Of a stretch of DNA of 64,000 nt, positions 16,872 to 26,219 are shown piece after piece; positions within the stretch are counted from its first letter, which is position 1; every line of letters begins with the position of its first letter. A model generated the notes under the pieces. That model did not search any database. It saw only the letters and a program-made list of their open reading frames with translations, and was not told the DNA's origin. Origin of the DNA: DASQUK01 sp963717085 (GTDB taxonomy: Bacteria > Actinomycetota > Acidimicrobiia > Acidimicrobiales > VFJN01); the NCBI GenBank assembly GCA_963717085.1, contig CAVQVM010000011.1, forward strand, positions 186,001-250,000. Direction: 5' to 3'. The position numbers and the translations under genes are program-made.

Positions 16872-19800
16872 GTGTCGGGACACATGCCCCGCTCGTTCCG
16901 GTTCGAGCCACCAGAGCCGCGACCTGGTTCGCTGACACGGCCGCGGCTGCTGGTCACCCTCCTCGGCCGCTGGGAGCACCGGGTCACCTCCGTGGTGGGC
17001 GGGCCGGGCATGGGCAAGACGACGCTGCTGGCGCAGGCGGTCGCCGAGAACAGGCTTGCGCCCCGGGGCGAGGACGTCTGGATCGGCCTCGAACAGGTTG
17101 ACGCCGACGGCGTGACCCTGGCCCGCGACGTGCTGGCCGCGGTCAGCGCGGAGGCGGGCGACAACGGCCCGGGCGCGCTCACGGGACCGGTGGACGACCT
17201 ACCCGGTCCGGCGACGGTGGCCGACGCCGTGTGGCGGCGGGCCCCCACCCCGGTGTGCCTGGTGGTCGACGACGCGCAGTGGCTCCCGCCGGGCTCGCCG
17301 GGCGCGACCTGGCTGATCGCCCTGGTCGACGCCCTGCCCGCCAATGGTCACGTCCTGCTGGCCAGCCGTTCGTCGCCGGCCGTGCCCCTCGCCCGCCTCG
17401 CCACCCAAGGTGCGGTGCTGGGCGTGGCCGAGGACGACCTGCGCTTCACGGAGAACGAGCTGGCCGAGTTCGCCGCCGGCCGGGGCCTTGCCGTCCGGCG
17501 GCTCGACGACGCCGGCGGCTGGCCGGCGATGGCCGAGCTGGCCGCCAGCGTCGGGGACGACATGGCAGGTGACTACCTCTGGGAGGACGTCCTCGAGCCC
17601 CTGGGACCCGAGCGGCGCCACGTGCTGGCGGTGCTGAGCGATCTCGGCGGCGCTGACGACGGCCTGGCGGCCGCCGCGCTCGGAACGCCGGTCGATCTGG
17701 CCGGCGGCCTCGATGGCGTGCCGCTCGTCGCCCGCGGCGCCGACGGGTGGCGGGTGCCGCACGCGCTCTGGCGCGGCGTGCCGGCGCTGGCCTTGGCCGA
17801 CGACGAGCGGGCGTCCATGCGTCGCCGGGCCGTCGACCATCTGGTCGGCAGGAACCGCTACGACGCAGCCCTGACCCTCGCCCGCGAGGCCGGCCTGGTC
17901 GACGTCGTGCCGGAGGTCCTGCGGGCCGCCTGCCTCGGCGCCGATCGGCCCCCAGGCCGTCAGCTCGACCGCTGGCTCGCCGACCTCCCCGAGGGCGTGC
18001 GGGACAGCCCGGGCGCTGCGCTCGCCGCGGCGGTCCGGGCCGCCGTGCTGACGCCGGCCGAGGCGACCGAACCGCTGCGGACGGCCATCCGCAGGTGTCG
18101 CGAGGTGGAGGACCCCGACGGTGAGGTGAGCGCCCTGGCGTTGCTCGGCGAGGTTGCCTGGTGGCGAGGAGACGGCAGCCTGCTGGCCGAGGTGCTGCCC
18201 CGGCTGGCGGCCCTCGGCGCCGAGGGTCACCCCCTCGGCCGGGCCGTGGCTGGCCTCGGCGAGGCGGTGGTCGCCGACATCGTGGCGGGCGACGACGATG
18301 TGCTCGCCAAGCTCGATGCCATCGAGCACGGCGTGTTCGACGACACCTGGGCGGCGATGGCCGGCTGGCTGCGGGCCACCACGCTGGCCGGCGGTGGCCG
18401 GGCGGAGGAGGCGGTCACCGTCATCGACGCCATCCCCGCGACCCCCGACCCGGCGCTCCAGCTCGCGATCGAGGGCGCCCACCTCCAGGCCCGCTGGGCG
18501 TTGGGAGAGGTCGACGAAGTGGTCACCGCTGTGCCACCGATCATCGACCGCTTCGAGGCCGCCGGCGTCCTCCAGTTCGAGCTGGTGAGCGCGGCGGAGG
18601 CCGCGTTCGTGGTCGCCTGGGTCGGCGACGTCGACCAGGCACGGGACCTCGTGGCTCGCGTGCGGCGCAAGGAAGGGGATGCCGACTTCGGCCAAGCCGC
18701 CCGTCTCGCGCTGGCGGAAGCGGCCATGTTCGTGACGACCGGTGACGAACCCGCAGCCGCCGATGTGCTGGAGCGGGCGATCGCGACCCACGGCCTGGAC
18801 AGCGGCATCAATCGGCGCTCGTGGCGGCGCGGTCTGGCGCTGACCTATGTGCTCGTCCCCTCGGCTCGCGGTCGCTGGGAGGCGGCCGAGCTGCGGGCTC
18901 ACGTCGCCGACGCGCGCACGCTCGCCCGCGCGGTGGTCGCGCTGAGGGAAGGGTCGGGTTGCGCCGGCACCGGAGCCCGCGCCGGCGGCAAGCTGCACCC
19001 GGCCCTACGCGACCTCGACCTCCGCGACGTGGGGCGCGTCCGTGCCGGTCTCCACCACCGGTTCGCCGTCGAGCTGGCGCTCGGCCTCGAGGCCGCCGGC
19101 CGGCCCGAGGGCACGACGTTGCTCGAGGCCCTCGGGCCGCTGGGGCGCGAGGCCATGCGCGCCGAAGCGGCGACGCGTACGAACCGAGCCAGGCACGCCA
19201 AGTCCCTGCTGGCCGCCGTGCCGGCCCCGCCGGCAGATCGCACCGAGATCGCCGTGCTCGGACCCCTCGCGGTAACGCGGAATGGTGAGCCCGTCACCGG
19301 CGGCGACCTGAGGCGAGAGCGGATGCGGGCTTTGCTCGCATTCCTGGTCGGACACCGCACGACCAGCCGCGCGGCGATCATGGCGGCGCTCTGGCCTGAC
19401 CTGGGCGAGCGGGCGGCGGCGAACAACCTGCGCGTCACGATGACGTACCTGCTCCGGGTGCTCGAGCCCTGGCGCTCGGCGCGTGAGCCCGCGTACCACG
19501 TCCGTGTCGACGGCCAGTCCGTCACGCTCGTCACCAGCGAATGGCTGGACATCGACGCCGACCGGTTCGACGACAACGTCGACGCCGCCGCGAAGGCCGA
19601 GGCCGATGGCACACCATCGTTGGCGCTCGAGCACAACCTGGCGGCGGTCGCGCTGTACCGGGGCGAGGCGTACGAGGGCGTCGCCGACGCCGACTGGATC
19701 GCGCTCGAGCGAGAGCGCTTCCGGGGCCGCTTCGTGGCCGCGGCGACCCGGGCCGGCGAGCTGCTGGTCGCCCGGGGCGACGTGAACGACGCTGAACGCG

Positions 19801-20009
19801 TCGTCGGGCGGGCGATCGAGGTCGACCCCTGGGCCGAGGACGCCTATGCCGTGCTGGTCTCGGTGGCACTGGCCCGCGGCGACCGCGCCGCGGCCCGCCG
19901 CACGCTCGACCGGGCGCTGGCCGCCCTGGCCGAGCTCGACGTCGAGCCGTCCGAGGAGACGGACCGCCTCCGCCGCCGCATCGAGGGCGAAGCCGGCGAC
20001 ACGAGTTGA
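16872..20009 (+). CDS. Large ATPase regulator with C-terminal winged helix and BTAD domain
   Basis: 1045 residues (GTG 16872, or ATG 16884). Order of domains: a STAND/LAL-type ATPase with Walker A GGPGMGKTT at 43-51 and Walker B VVDDAQ at 131-136; a helical-repeat middle (about 300-780); an OmpR-like winged helix from about 793 (VLGPLAVTRNGEPV...RERMRALLAFLVGH); and a BTAD tetratricopeptide-type domain to the end. Classical SARP regulators carry the winged helix and BTAD at the N-terminus; here they are last. It is a likely ATP-dependent activator. Its target and inducer are unknown. Confidence 0.88.
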   Translation: MSGHMPRSFRFEPPEPRPGSLTRPRLLVTLLGRWEHRVTSVVGGPGMGKTTLLAQAVAENRLAPRGEDVWIGLEQVDADGVTLARDVLAAVSAEAGDNGPGALTGPVDDLPGPATVADAVWRRAPTPVCLVVDDAQWLPPGSPGATWLIALVDALPANGHVLLASRSSPAVPLARLATQGAVLGVAEDDLRFTENELAEFAAGRGLAVRRLDDAGGWPAMAELAASVGDDMAGDYLWEDVLEPLGPERRHVLAVLSDLGGADDGLAAAALGTPVDLAGGLDGVPLVARGADGWRVPHALWRGVPALALADDERASMRRRAVDHLVGRNRYDAALTLAREAGLVDVVPEVLRAACLGADRPPGRQLDRWLADLPEGVRDSPGAALAAAVRAAVLTPAEATEPLRTAIRRCREVEDPDGEVSALALLGEVAWWRGDGSLLAEVLPRLAALGAEGHPLGRAVAGLGEAVVADIVAGDDDVLAKLDAIEHGVFDDTWAAMAGWLRATTLAGGGRAEEAVTVIDAIPATPDPALQLAIEGAHLQARWALGEVDEVVTAVPPIIDRFEAAGVLQFELVSAAEAAFVVAWVGDVDQARDLVARVRRKEGDADFGQAARLALAEAAMFVTTGDEPAAADVLERAIATHGLDSGINRRSWRRGLALTYVLVPSARGRWEAAELRAHVADARTLARAVVALREGSGCAGTGARAGGKLHPALRDLDLRDVGRVRAGLHHRFAVELALGLEAAGRPEGTTLLEALGPLGREAMRAEAATRTNRARHAKSLLAAVPAPPADRTEIAVLGPLAVTRNGEPVTGGDLRRERMRALLAFLVGHRTTSRAAIMAALWPDLGERAAANNLRVTMTYLLRVLEPWRSAREPAYHVRVDGQSVTLVTSEWLDIDADRFDDNVDAAAKAEADGTPSLALEHNLAAVALYRGEAYEGVADADWIALERERFRGRFVAAATRAGELLVARGDVNDAERVVGRAIEVDPWAEDAYAVLVSVALARGDRAAARRTLDRALAALAELDVEPSEETDRLRRRIEGEAGDTS

Positions 20010-20146
20010 CGCTGCCATGCTCCACGCGCCGGCGGTGTTGTCCTGCCGTCGACCCACGTCGATGCGGCCGGGCGTGATCACCGACGGTTGGACCGAGTCC
20101 ACGTGGGTACCAATGCCACAGCTCCGTAGCCGTGCCGGGGAGGCTC

Positions 20147-20380
20147 ATGACGATGGTGGACACCGAGAGGTACGCAACCAGCTTTGCGATGCTGGACAAG
20201 GACGGCGACGGCCGCGTGTCGGCGGGGGAGTTCAAGGAGCTCATGGGCAGCCTGGGCGTCAACTTCACCGACGAGACCGCGGCCAAGGCCATCGAAATGA
20301 TGGACGCGGACGGTGACGGGCTCGTCACCCTCGAGGAGTTGGCGACCTACATGAGCTCACCGGGCGCTGCGCCGCCCTAG
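20147..20380 (+). CDS. Small EF-hand calcium-binding protein
   Basis: 77 residues from the ATG at 20147, with GGGGAGG at 20137-20143 as ribosome site. It has two canonical EF-hands: DKDGDGRVSAGE (17-28) and DADGDGLVTLEE (53-64), each with the 1,3,5,7,9,12 ligand pattern. This is a calerythrin/calmodulin-like two-hand protein expected to bind Ca2+ in the cytoplasm. It follows the regulator gene by 137 bases and precedes the M20 peptidase gene. Its partner is unknown. Confidence 0.92.
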   Translation: MTMVDTERYATSFAMLDKDGDGRVSAGEFKELMGSLGVNFTDETAAKAIEMMDADGDGLVTLEELATYMSSPGAAPP

Positions 20381-20489
20381 GAGTCGTAGATCGCGCCCGG
20401 GTTGGGGCTCAATCTCGACGTAACGATCAGACAGAGGTGAGCCCGACCCACGCGTGGATCGGCTAGACCCCCTTCCGAGAGGTGGTGCG

Positions 20490-21761
20490 GTGGCCGATCC
20501 GGTGGCGCAGGTGCTCGATGCCGTAGCCGAGCTGACCGACCCGCTCCTGGACGAGTTGGCGACGCTCGTGAGGATCCCGAGCGTAAGCGGCACCGATGCC
20601 GAGAACGACGCCCAAGGCCACGTCGCCGGGCGTCTAGCCGATGCCGGGCTGGACGTCGACCACTGGCCGATCGACCTCCCGGCGGTGACCGCCCATCCCG
20701 ACTTCCCCGGCATGGAGGTCGACCGGAGCGAGGCGTGGGGCCTCGTCGGCCGGTTGCCCGGTGCCGGCGACGGGCCGACCCTGATGCTGAACGGGCACGT
20801 CGACGTCGTGCCGGTGGGCGATCCGGACGCGTGGGCTGCCCCGCCTTACTCCGCCGACATCCGCGACGGCTGTCTCCATGGCCGGGGCAGTTGCGACATG
20901 AAGGCCGGCCTGATCGCGTCGCTGTGGGCGATCCGGGCGCTGCGCGTGGCCGGGGTCCGCCTGCGGGGGGACGTCGTGCTGGCGTCGGTGCAGGGGGAGG
21001 AGGACGGCGGTCTCGGCACGTTCGCCACGCTCCAGCGCGGGTGGCGGGCGGACGCATGCGTGATCCCCGAGCCGACGGAGCTCGACGTGGTGCCGGCGAA
21101 CTCGGGGGCGCTCACCTTCCGCCTGCGCATCCAGGGTCGGGCCACGCACGCCGCCCGGCGCACCGAGGGCGTGAGCGCGATCGACATGTTCTGGCCGGTC
21201 TCGCAGGCGCTAGCCGACCTCGAACGCCGCCGCCACGCATCGGTCGACCCGCTCGTCGCCCGATGGCCGCTCGCCCATCCCCTGTCGATCGGTCGGGTCC
21301 GAGCCGGCGACTGGGCGTCGTCGGTCCCCGACCTGCTCGTGGCGGAGGGGCGGCTCGGCGTGGCCATCGGCGAGTCGACCCACCACGCCCGCGCCGATCT
21401 CGAAGACGCCGTCGGCGGCGCCTGCGAGCGCGACCCTTGGCTGCGCGACCACCCCGTCGAGGTCGAGTGGTGGGGCGGGCAGTTCGCATCGGGCCGCATC
21501 CCGGCCGACAGCGACCTCGTGGACCGGGTGCGGGCCGCTCACCGCGTTGCCGCCCGCGGTCGCCCGCCGGACGTCTACGGCGCCCCCTACGGCAGTGATC
21601 TCCGCCTGCTCACCGGCCTCGCGGGCATTCCGACGCTGCAGTACGGACCCGGAGACGCCCGACTGGCCCACGGTCCGGAGGAATTGGTGCCATTGGCCGA
21701 CGTCGCGACCGCCGCACGCACCCTCGCTCTCCTCGCGCTCGACGTCTGCGGCGTCCACTGA
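20490..21761 (+). CDS. M20-family metallopeptidase/deacylase (ArgE/DapE-like)
   Basis: 423 residues from the GTG at 20490 (GAGAGG upstream); GTG 20454 is an alternative. The M20 zinc motifs are visible: LNGHVDVVPVGDP (His and Asp), GRGSCDMKAG, EEDGG (general base and ligand), and a C-terminal GPGDARLAHGPEE with the final His. The dimerisation lid domain lies in the middle (ATHAARRTEGVSA). The family removes acyl or aminoacyl groups from amino acids and peptides in the cytoplasm. Close homologues include acetylornithine and succinyl-diaminopimelate deacylases, but the substrate here cannot be assigned. Confidence 0.9.
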   Translation: MADPVAQVLDAVAELTDPLLDELATLVRIPSVSGTDAENDAQGHVAGRLADAGLDVDHWPIDLPAVTAHPDFPGMEVDRSEAWGLVGRLPGAGDGPTLMLNGHVDVVPVGDPDAWAAPPYSADIRDGCLHGRGSCDMKAGLIASLWAIRALRVAGVRLRGDVVLASVQGEEDGGLGTFATLQRGWRADACVIPEPTELDVVPANSGALTFRLRIQGRATHAARRTEGVSAIDMFWPVSQALADLERRRHASVDPLVARWPLAHPLSIGRVRAGDWASSVPDLLVAEGRLGVAIGESTHHARADLEDAVGGACERDPWLRDHPVEVEWWGGQFASGRIPADSDLVDRVRAAHRVAARGRPPDVYGAPYGSDLRLLTGLAGIPTLQYGPGDARLAHGPEELVPLADVATAARTLALLALDVCGVH

Positions 21762-21834
21762 ACGGGCCAGATGCCCAGGCGCCACGGTGGTGGGTGCGTC
21801 CGGCGCCGGGTACGCGTGGTGCGAAGCTGGGCCA

Positions 21835-22626
21835 GTGGGGCACGTCTGGTCACGGGTGGTCCGACGGCTGGGGTCGGGGGGAGCTGGGGCCCGCGTCGCC
21901 GGCTATCCGACGTCGTCCAACCGGGCGTCGTCGCTGCACCTGCGGTGGGAGCTACCTCCTGGCGCCGGCGCGGTGGTCGCTGCATCCGTGGCCCTGGTCG
22001 TCGAGGCGGCGCCCCCCGTACCCGACCTCTACTTCTGGGCGCTCCAGGCATCCTTCACCGACGGCGCCGACCGCCGCCTTGGCGGCGGTCACCTCGGGAT
22101 CCAGTGGTACCGCCCACACCCGGGCTCGCGCGCGGTGAACTGGGGCGGCTACGGGCCCGACGGACGAGTCCTCGACGGTTCCACCTCACCGCTGCCCAGC
22201 ACCACGGCCAATCCCAATACCCGCGACCTCTGGTGGGACGCCGGCCGGCCCTACACGCTCACCATCGAGCGCGGCGCCGGGGGCGGCTGGGTCGGAACCG
22301 TCGGCGGCGTCCACGTCCGCACCCTGGCGGCCGGCGGCGATCGGCTGGACGCGCTGATGGTGTGGTCGGAGGTGTTCGCCCCCTGCGACGCACCCCCGGT
22401 GGCCGTGCGCTGGTCGGGGTTCCGGGCGACGACGATGGAGGGCCGGGTCGTCGAGCCGGTGGCGGTGCACGTGAACTACCAACGCCGCGCAGACGGCGGA
22501 TGCGACAACTCCACAGCGCTCGCCGACCGCGGCGCTGTGCGCCAGATCACCGGCACCCAGCGCGTGGTCCCCGAGGGCGCCCGCCTGCCGCTGATCACCC
22601 CCGTGGATGACTCGAGCCAGCGGTGA
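21835..22626 (+). CDS. Hypothetical protein (DUF3472-like sugar-binding sheet possible)
   Basis: About 263 residues from the GTG at 21835; GTG codons at 21787 and 21856 are also possible and no strong ribosome site decides. The sequence is rich in Trp, Tyr and Gly and reads as an all-beta protein: LHLRWELPPG, LYFWALQASFTDG, HLGIQWYRPHPGSRAVNWGGYG, LTIERGAGGGWVG. This resembles DUF3472-type domains, but the match is by eye only. No signal peptide or catalytic motif is recognised. It lies 63 bases before the methyltransferase gene, on the same strand. Confidence 0.6.
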   Translation: MGHVWSRVVRRLGSGGAGARVAGYPTSSNRASSLHLRWELPPGAGAVVAASVALVVEAAPPVPDLYFWALQASFTDGADRRLGGGHLGIQWYRPHPGSRAVNWGGYGPDGRVLDGSTSPLPSTTANPNTRDLWWDAGRPYTLTIERGAGGGWVGTVGGVHVRTLAAGGDRLDALMVWSEVFAPCDAPPVAVRWSGFRATTMEGRVVEPVAVHVNYQRRADGGCDNSTALADRGAVRQITGTQRVVPEGARLPLITPVDDSSQR

Positions 22627-22689
22627 CGGCAGACTCCTTGTTGCCCTGCGGGTCCTGACCGAGACCCACACCACGAGGGACACCCACCG

Positions 22690-23355
22690 ATGCCCAGCGA
22701 CGCCAACACCAAGGTGAGCCACCCGATCTTTGCCCGGTTCTACGCCTGGGCGAGTCCCCGGATGGAAAAGGCCGGCTTCGGTGAGCGCCGCGACCAGCTG
22801 CTCGCCGGGCTCGCCGGGCGGGTCATCGAGGTCGGCGCCGGCAACGGAATGAACTTCGCCCACTACCCGCCGGCGGTGACCCGGGTCGTGGCGATCGAGC
22901 CGGAACCCCGCCTCCGTGCACTCGCCGAGGCCGAAGCCGCCACGGCAGCCGTTTCGATCGAGGTCGTCGACGCCACCGCAGACCGGCTTCCCGCCGACGA
23001 CGCCAGCTTCGACGCCGCAGTCGCCTCGTTGGTGCTGTGCTCGGTGCCCGACGTGCCCACCGCCCTCGCCGAGATCCGGCGGGTCCTGCGGCCCGGTGGG
23101 CAGCTCCGGTTCTTCGAGCACGTCCGCGCCGACACGCCCGGGCTGGCCCGGGTCCAACGGATCCTCGACGCCACCGTGTGGCCCACCTTCGGGGGCGGCT
23201 GCCATCCCGACCGCGACACCCGGGCCGCCATCGAGGCCGCCGGGTTCACCATTGACGAGATCGACCAACTCCGCATCCCGGAGACCCGCATCTCCGCCCC
23301 CACGTCGCCCCACATCCTCGGCGTTGCCACCTTTCCCACCCGCCCGGAGGCTTGA
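22690..23355 (+). CDS. Class I SAM-dependent methyltransferase (METTL7/UbiE-like)
   Basis: 221 residues. SAM motif I is VIEVGAGNGMNF, acidic motif II is VVAIEPEP, and LRPGGQLRFFEHV is motif III. The N-terminal HPIFARFYAWASPRMEKAGFGERR and the C-terminal GGGCHPDRDTRAAIEAAGF match the small-molecule methyltransferases annotated as METTL7-like. It should use S-adenosylmethionine in the cytoplasm; the acceptor is unknown. The stop codon falls inside a 15-base tandem duplication at 23346-23375. Confidence 0.88.
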   Translation: MPSDANTKVSHPIFARFYAWASPRMEKAGFGERRDQLLAGLAGRVIEVGAGNGMNFAHYPPAVTRVVAIEPEPRLRALAEAEAATAAVSIEVVDATADRLPADDASFDAAVASLVLCSVPDVPTALAEIRRVLRPGGQLRFFEHVRADTPGLARVQRILDATVWPTFGGGCHPDRDTRAAIEAAGFTIDEIDQLRIPETRISAPTSPHILGVATFPTRPEA

Positions 23356-23375
23356 CCAACGGAGGCTTGACCAAC
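23346..23375. repeat. Perfect 15-bp tandem duplication over a stop codon
   Basis: GGAGGCTTGACCAAC occurs twice in direct succession (23346-23360 and 23361-23375). The first copy contains the last two codons and the TGA of the methyltransferase gene, so the duplication lengthens only the 3' untranslated region. Confidence 0.95.
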
Positions 23376-23436
23376 GCTGACCGACGCCCCTGGTCCGACG
23401 ACACGTCGTGCAGAGCTCGCGTCGGCCCCTGGAGGA

Positions 23437-24306
23437 TCAATCGGGTGAGGTCGACGCGCCTGTGACCCCGCGGTCGGCGGCAGCGTCGGGTCGCCCATCG
23501 GTCGACGCCATAACCCGGGGTGGGGCGGCGGCGTCGCAGGTCAGGTCGGTGTCCCACAGCCGGGCGCCGCCGAGGATGCCGGCGAGGTTGTCGACCAACT
23601 CGACGTTCGGGCCCAGCGCGACGGTGACGCGCCGGGAGTTGCCGCCCCCGAGGTAGAGGCGATCGAAGCGCAACAGGACATCCAGCGTGCGCACCGCCCG
23701 GGCCACCTGCCGGCTCCACCGGGCGTTGCCGGCGCGCTTTCGCGCCGCTTCCCCCAACACCTCGTCATAAGTCCTGTCCTTGTGGAATGGGTGCTGGCTC
23801 AACTCGAGGTGGGGGGCGAGCCGGCCATCGAGGAACAGCCCGGTGCCGCATCCGGTGCCGAGTGTGACGACCAGCTCCAGGCCCCGGCCCCGCACCACGG
23901 CGGCGCCCTGCATCTCGGCGTCGTTCACCACCCGAATGGGTGCCCCCAGGGCCTCCTCCAGCGCCGCGACCATATCGACACCATCCCAGGCACGACGGAG
24001 GTCGGCGGAGACCTTGGATCCCGGGCCCGCAACCCGGGACAGGCTCGGCGCGCTCAGCACCCACCCGCTGCGGACCATGCCCGGGAACCCGACCGAGACG
24101 CGCCCATAGGCCGGCAGCGGGGCGACCAGGTCGCTCAGCGCGTTCACCAGACGCTCGGGCGGGCAAGGATACGGGGTCGGCACCCGGACCCGCTCGCTGA
24201 TCATGGCACCCATGGAATCGAGCACCGCCGCCTTCAGCCCGGTGCCACCCACGTCGATGGCCAGCGTCCGCGTGCCCTCGCCCGGCGCACGCGCTGCGGC
24301 GGTCAC
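23437..24306 (-). CDS. ROK-family polyphosphate glucokinase-like kinase
   Basis: 289 residues from the GTG at 24306, whose GTGA overlaps the stop of the GH15 gene. The nucleotide/phosphate loop is LAIDVGGTGLKAAVLDSMG. The acidic NDAE motif and the TLGTGCGTGLFLDG loop mark the sugar-kinase fold. The tail HPFHKDRTYDEVLG...LRFDRLYLGGGNSR fits the PpgK-type subgroup. ROK zinc cysteines are absent, as expected for that group. It would phosphorylate glucose with polyphosphate and/or ATP, and coupling to GH15 supports a glucan-to-glucose-6-phosphate role. Confidence 0.82.
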   Translation of the reverse strand: MTAAARAPGEGTRTLAIDVGGTGLKAAVLDSMGAMISERVRVPTPYPCPPERLVNALSDLVAPLPAYGRVSVGFPGMVRSGWVLSAPSLSRVAGPGSKVSADLRRAWDGVDMVAALEEALGAPIRVVNDAEMQGAAVVRGRGLELVVTLGTGCGTGLFLDGRLAPHLELSQHPFHKDRTYDEVLGEAARKRAGNARWSRQVARAVRTLDVLLRFDRLYLGGGNSRRVTVALGPNVELVDNLAGILGGARLWDTDLTCDAAAPPRVMASTDGRPDAAADRGVTGASTSPD

Positions 24307-26132
24307 GTACCCGTTCCCCGGCGTTCGGCCTCGGCGATCGCCCAGGCGGCATTCACCAGCCCGATGTGGCTGAACGCCTGCGGGAAGTTCCCGAGGAGCT
24401 CCCCGGTGCGGGCGTCGACCTCTTCCGACAGCAGGCCGACATCGTTGACGAAGGTGGCAGCGGCCTCGAACGTGGCACGGGCCCGGTCGAGCTCGCCGGC
24501 CAGCGCCTGGGCGTGGGCCAGCCAGAACGTGCACAGGAGGAACGTGCCCTCTTCCCCCTCGAGCCCGTCGCCGGCGAGGTACCGGTAGACCAACCCACGC
24601 TCGTCTGTGAGGCGTGCTGCGATGGCGTCGACCGTAGCCCGCATCCGGGGGTGGTCGGCGGGGATGAACCCGACGATCGACATCATGAGGTTCGAAGCGT
24701 CGAGGTCGTCGCCACCGAACGACTGGGTGAAGGCGCCGACCTCCTCGTTCCAGCCCCGGGTCATGATCGCGTCGGCGATCCGATCGCGGGTCGCCTTCCA
24801 CCGGTCGACACGGTCGAGCGCGTCCAGGCGGTTGGCCAGCGTGATCGCGCGGTCGAGCGCGACCCAGCACATCAGCTTGGAGTAGAGGAAGTGGCGGGGC
24901 TTGCCCCGGATCTCCCATATGCCCTGGTCCGCCTCCTGCCAGCGGGCGGCGGCGGTGTCGGCCAGGTCGGCGAGGAACTGGCGGGTGGCGGGCCCGAGTC
25001 GGTCGAGCTGGTCGGGCAGGCGGTTGGCGGCGTCGAGCAGCTCGCCGTAGACGTCGAGCTGGCGCTGGTTCCAGGCGTCGTTGCCGATGCGGACCGGCGT
25101 GCTGCTTCGCCATCCGGACACATGGCTGAGCTCGCGCTCGGTCAGGTCATGCTCGCCCCCGATGCCGAACATGATCTGGAGATCGGCCCCCTGGCGGATC
25201 TGCGACGCCGCGGTCCCAGCGACGTAGTCGAAGAACTTGTCGGCTTCGTCGGGACAGGCGGCGACCCAGAGCGCCTGGAGCGTGAACGACGCGTCACGCA
25301 CCCAGGAGTAGCGGTAGTCCCAGTTGCGCGAGCTGCCCGGGGCTTCGGGGAGCGATGTCGTGGGCGCCGCCACGATGGCGCCCGTCGGGTAGTACGTCAG
25401 CGCGTACAGCACCCGGCCGCTCATGTGCACGAGGTCGGCCCACGGACCGTCGTAGCTCTGGTGTAGGCCCGACCAGGTGCGCCACGCTTCGGCGGTGTCG
25501 TCCAGCCGGTCGGAGATCTCGGTCTGCGTCCAGAGATGGGGTCGTTCCTCGGACATGGTCCGGTGGTGCAACGCGAACGACAGTGCGTCGTGCGACCGCA
25601 CCGTCATACGGGCCCGGGCGCTGAAGTCGTCGGTCTCGAGCGGCAGCGGCGACGACAGCGCCAGCACGTCGGCGCCGCCGCGGGCGGTGACCCCGCCATC
25701 CACCAGCTCCAGCACCGGTGAGACCAGCCCATATTCGGGCCGCGGCGCGTACACCAGGTCAAGGTCAACAGACCCGGCGACCCCGACCACCCGGCGCAGG
25801 ACGGCGCCGACCGCGCCGGCGCCGAGCTCGTGGCCCCGTTCGTTGCGGCCGACCGCGAGCGCATCGGTGAGGATCGCCGTGCCGGTCGCCGTGGTGAACG
25901 TCGTCTCCAGCACCATGGTGCCTTCGAGGTACCGGCGTGTGGTCTCGAACGGCGTCCCGTCCGGGGGACGGATCGACCAGTGCCCGGCGTCGTCGTCGAG
26001 GATGCGCCCGAACACGGACGGGCCGTCGAAGCGGGGATAGCACAACCAGTCGATCGAGCCGCCCCGGCTCACCAGCGCGGCGGAACGGCAATCCGACAGG
26101 AGCGCGTAGTCCGCGATGGGCAGTCGGCTCAT
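24303..26132 (-). CDS. Glycoside hydrolase family 15 (trehalase/glucoamylase-like)
   Basis: 609 residues with no signal peptide, so cytoplasmic. The N-terminal super-beta-sandwich (LPIADYALLSDCRSAALVSRGGSIDWLC) is followed by an (alpha/alpha)6 barrel. The substrate region is RNWDYRYSWVRDASFTL. The general acid Glu lies in QGIWEIRG and the general base Glu in LLSEEVD. This matches actinobacterial GH15 enzymes, including the mycobacterial trehalase type. It releases glucose from trehalose or malto-oligosaccharides. The downstream kinase overlaps by four bases, so glucose would be phosphorylated at once. Confidence 0.9.
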   Translation of the reverse strand: MSRLPIADYALLSDCRSAALVSRGGSIDWLCYPRFDGPSVFGRILDDDAGHWSIRPPDGTPFETTRRYLEGTMVLETTFTTATGTAILTDALAVGRNERGHELGAGAVGAVLRRVVGVAGSVDLDLVYAPRPEYGLVSPVLELVDGGVTARGGADVLALSSPLPLETDDFSARARMTVRSHDALSFALHHRTMSEERPHLWTQTEISDRLDDTAEAWRTWSGLHQSYDGPWADLVHMSGRVLYALTYYPTGAIVAAPTTSLPEAPGSSRNWDYRYSWVRDASFTLQALWVAACPDEADKFFDYVAGTAASQIRQGADLQIMFGIGGEHDLTERELSHVSGWRSSTPVRIGNDAWNQRQLDVYGELLDAANRLPDQLDRLGPATRQFLADLADTAAARWQEADQGIWEIRGKPRHFLYSKLMCWVALDRAITLANRLDALDRVDRWKATRDRIADAIMTRGWNEEVGAFTQSFGGDDLDASNLMMSIVGFIPADHPRMRATVDAIAARLTDERGLVYRYLAGDGLEGEEGTFLLCTFWLAHAQALAGELDRARATFEAAATFVNDVGLLSEEVDARTGELLGNFPQAFSHIGLVNAAWAIAEAERRGTGT

Positions 26133-26219
26133 CGGTGCGCTACCCGGGTTCAGGATCCGTGATCACAGTCACCCTGGCATTGTGGCGCGACCTGGTTCAG
26201 AGCTGTTGGCCGCGGGACG

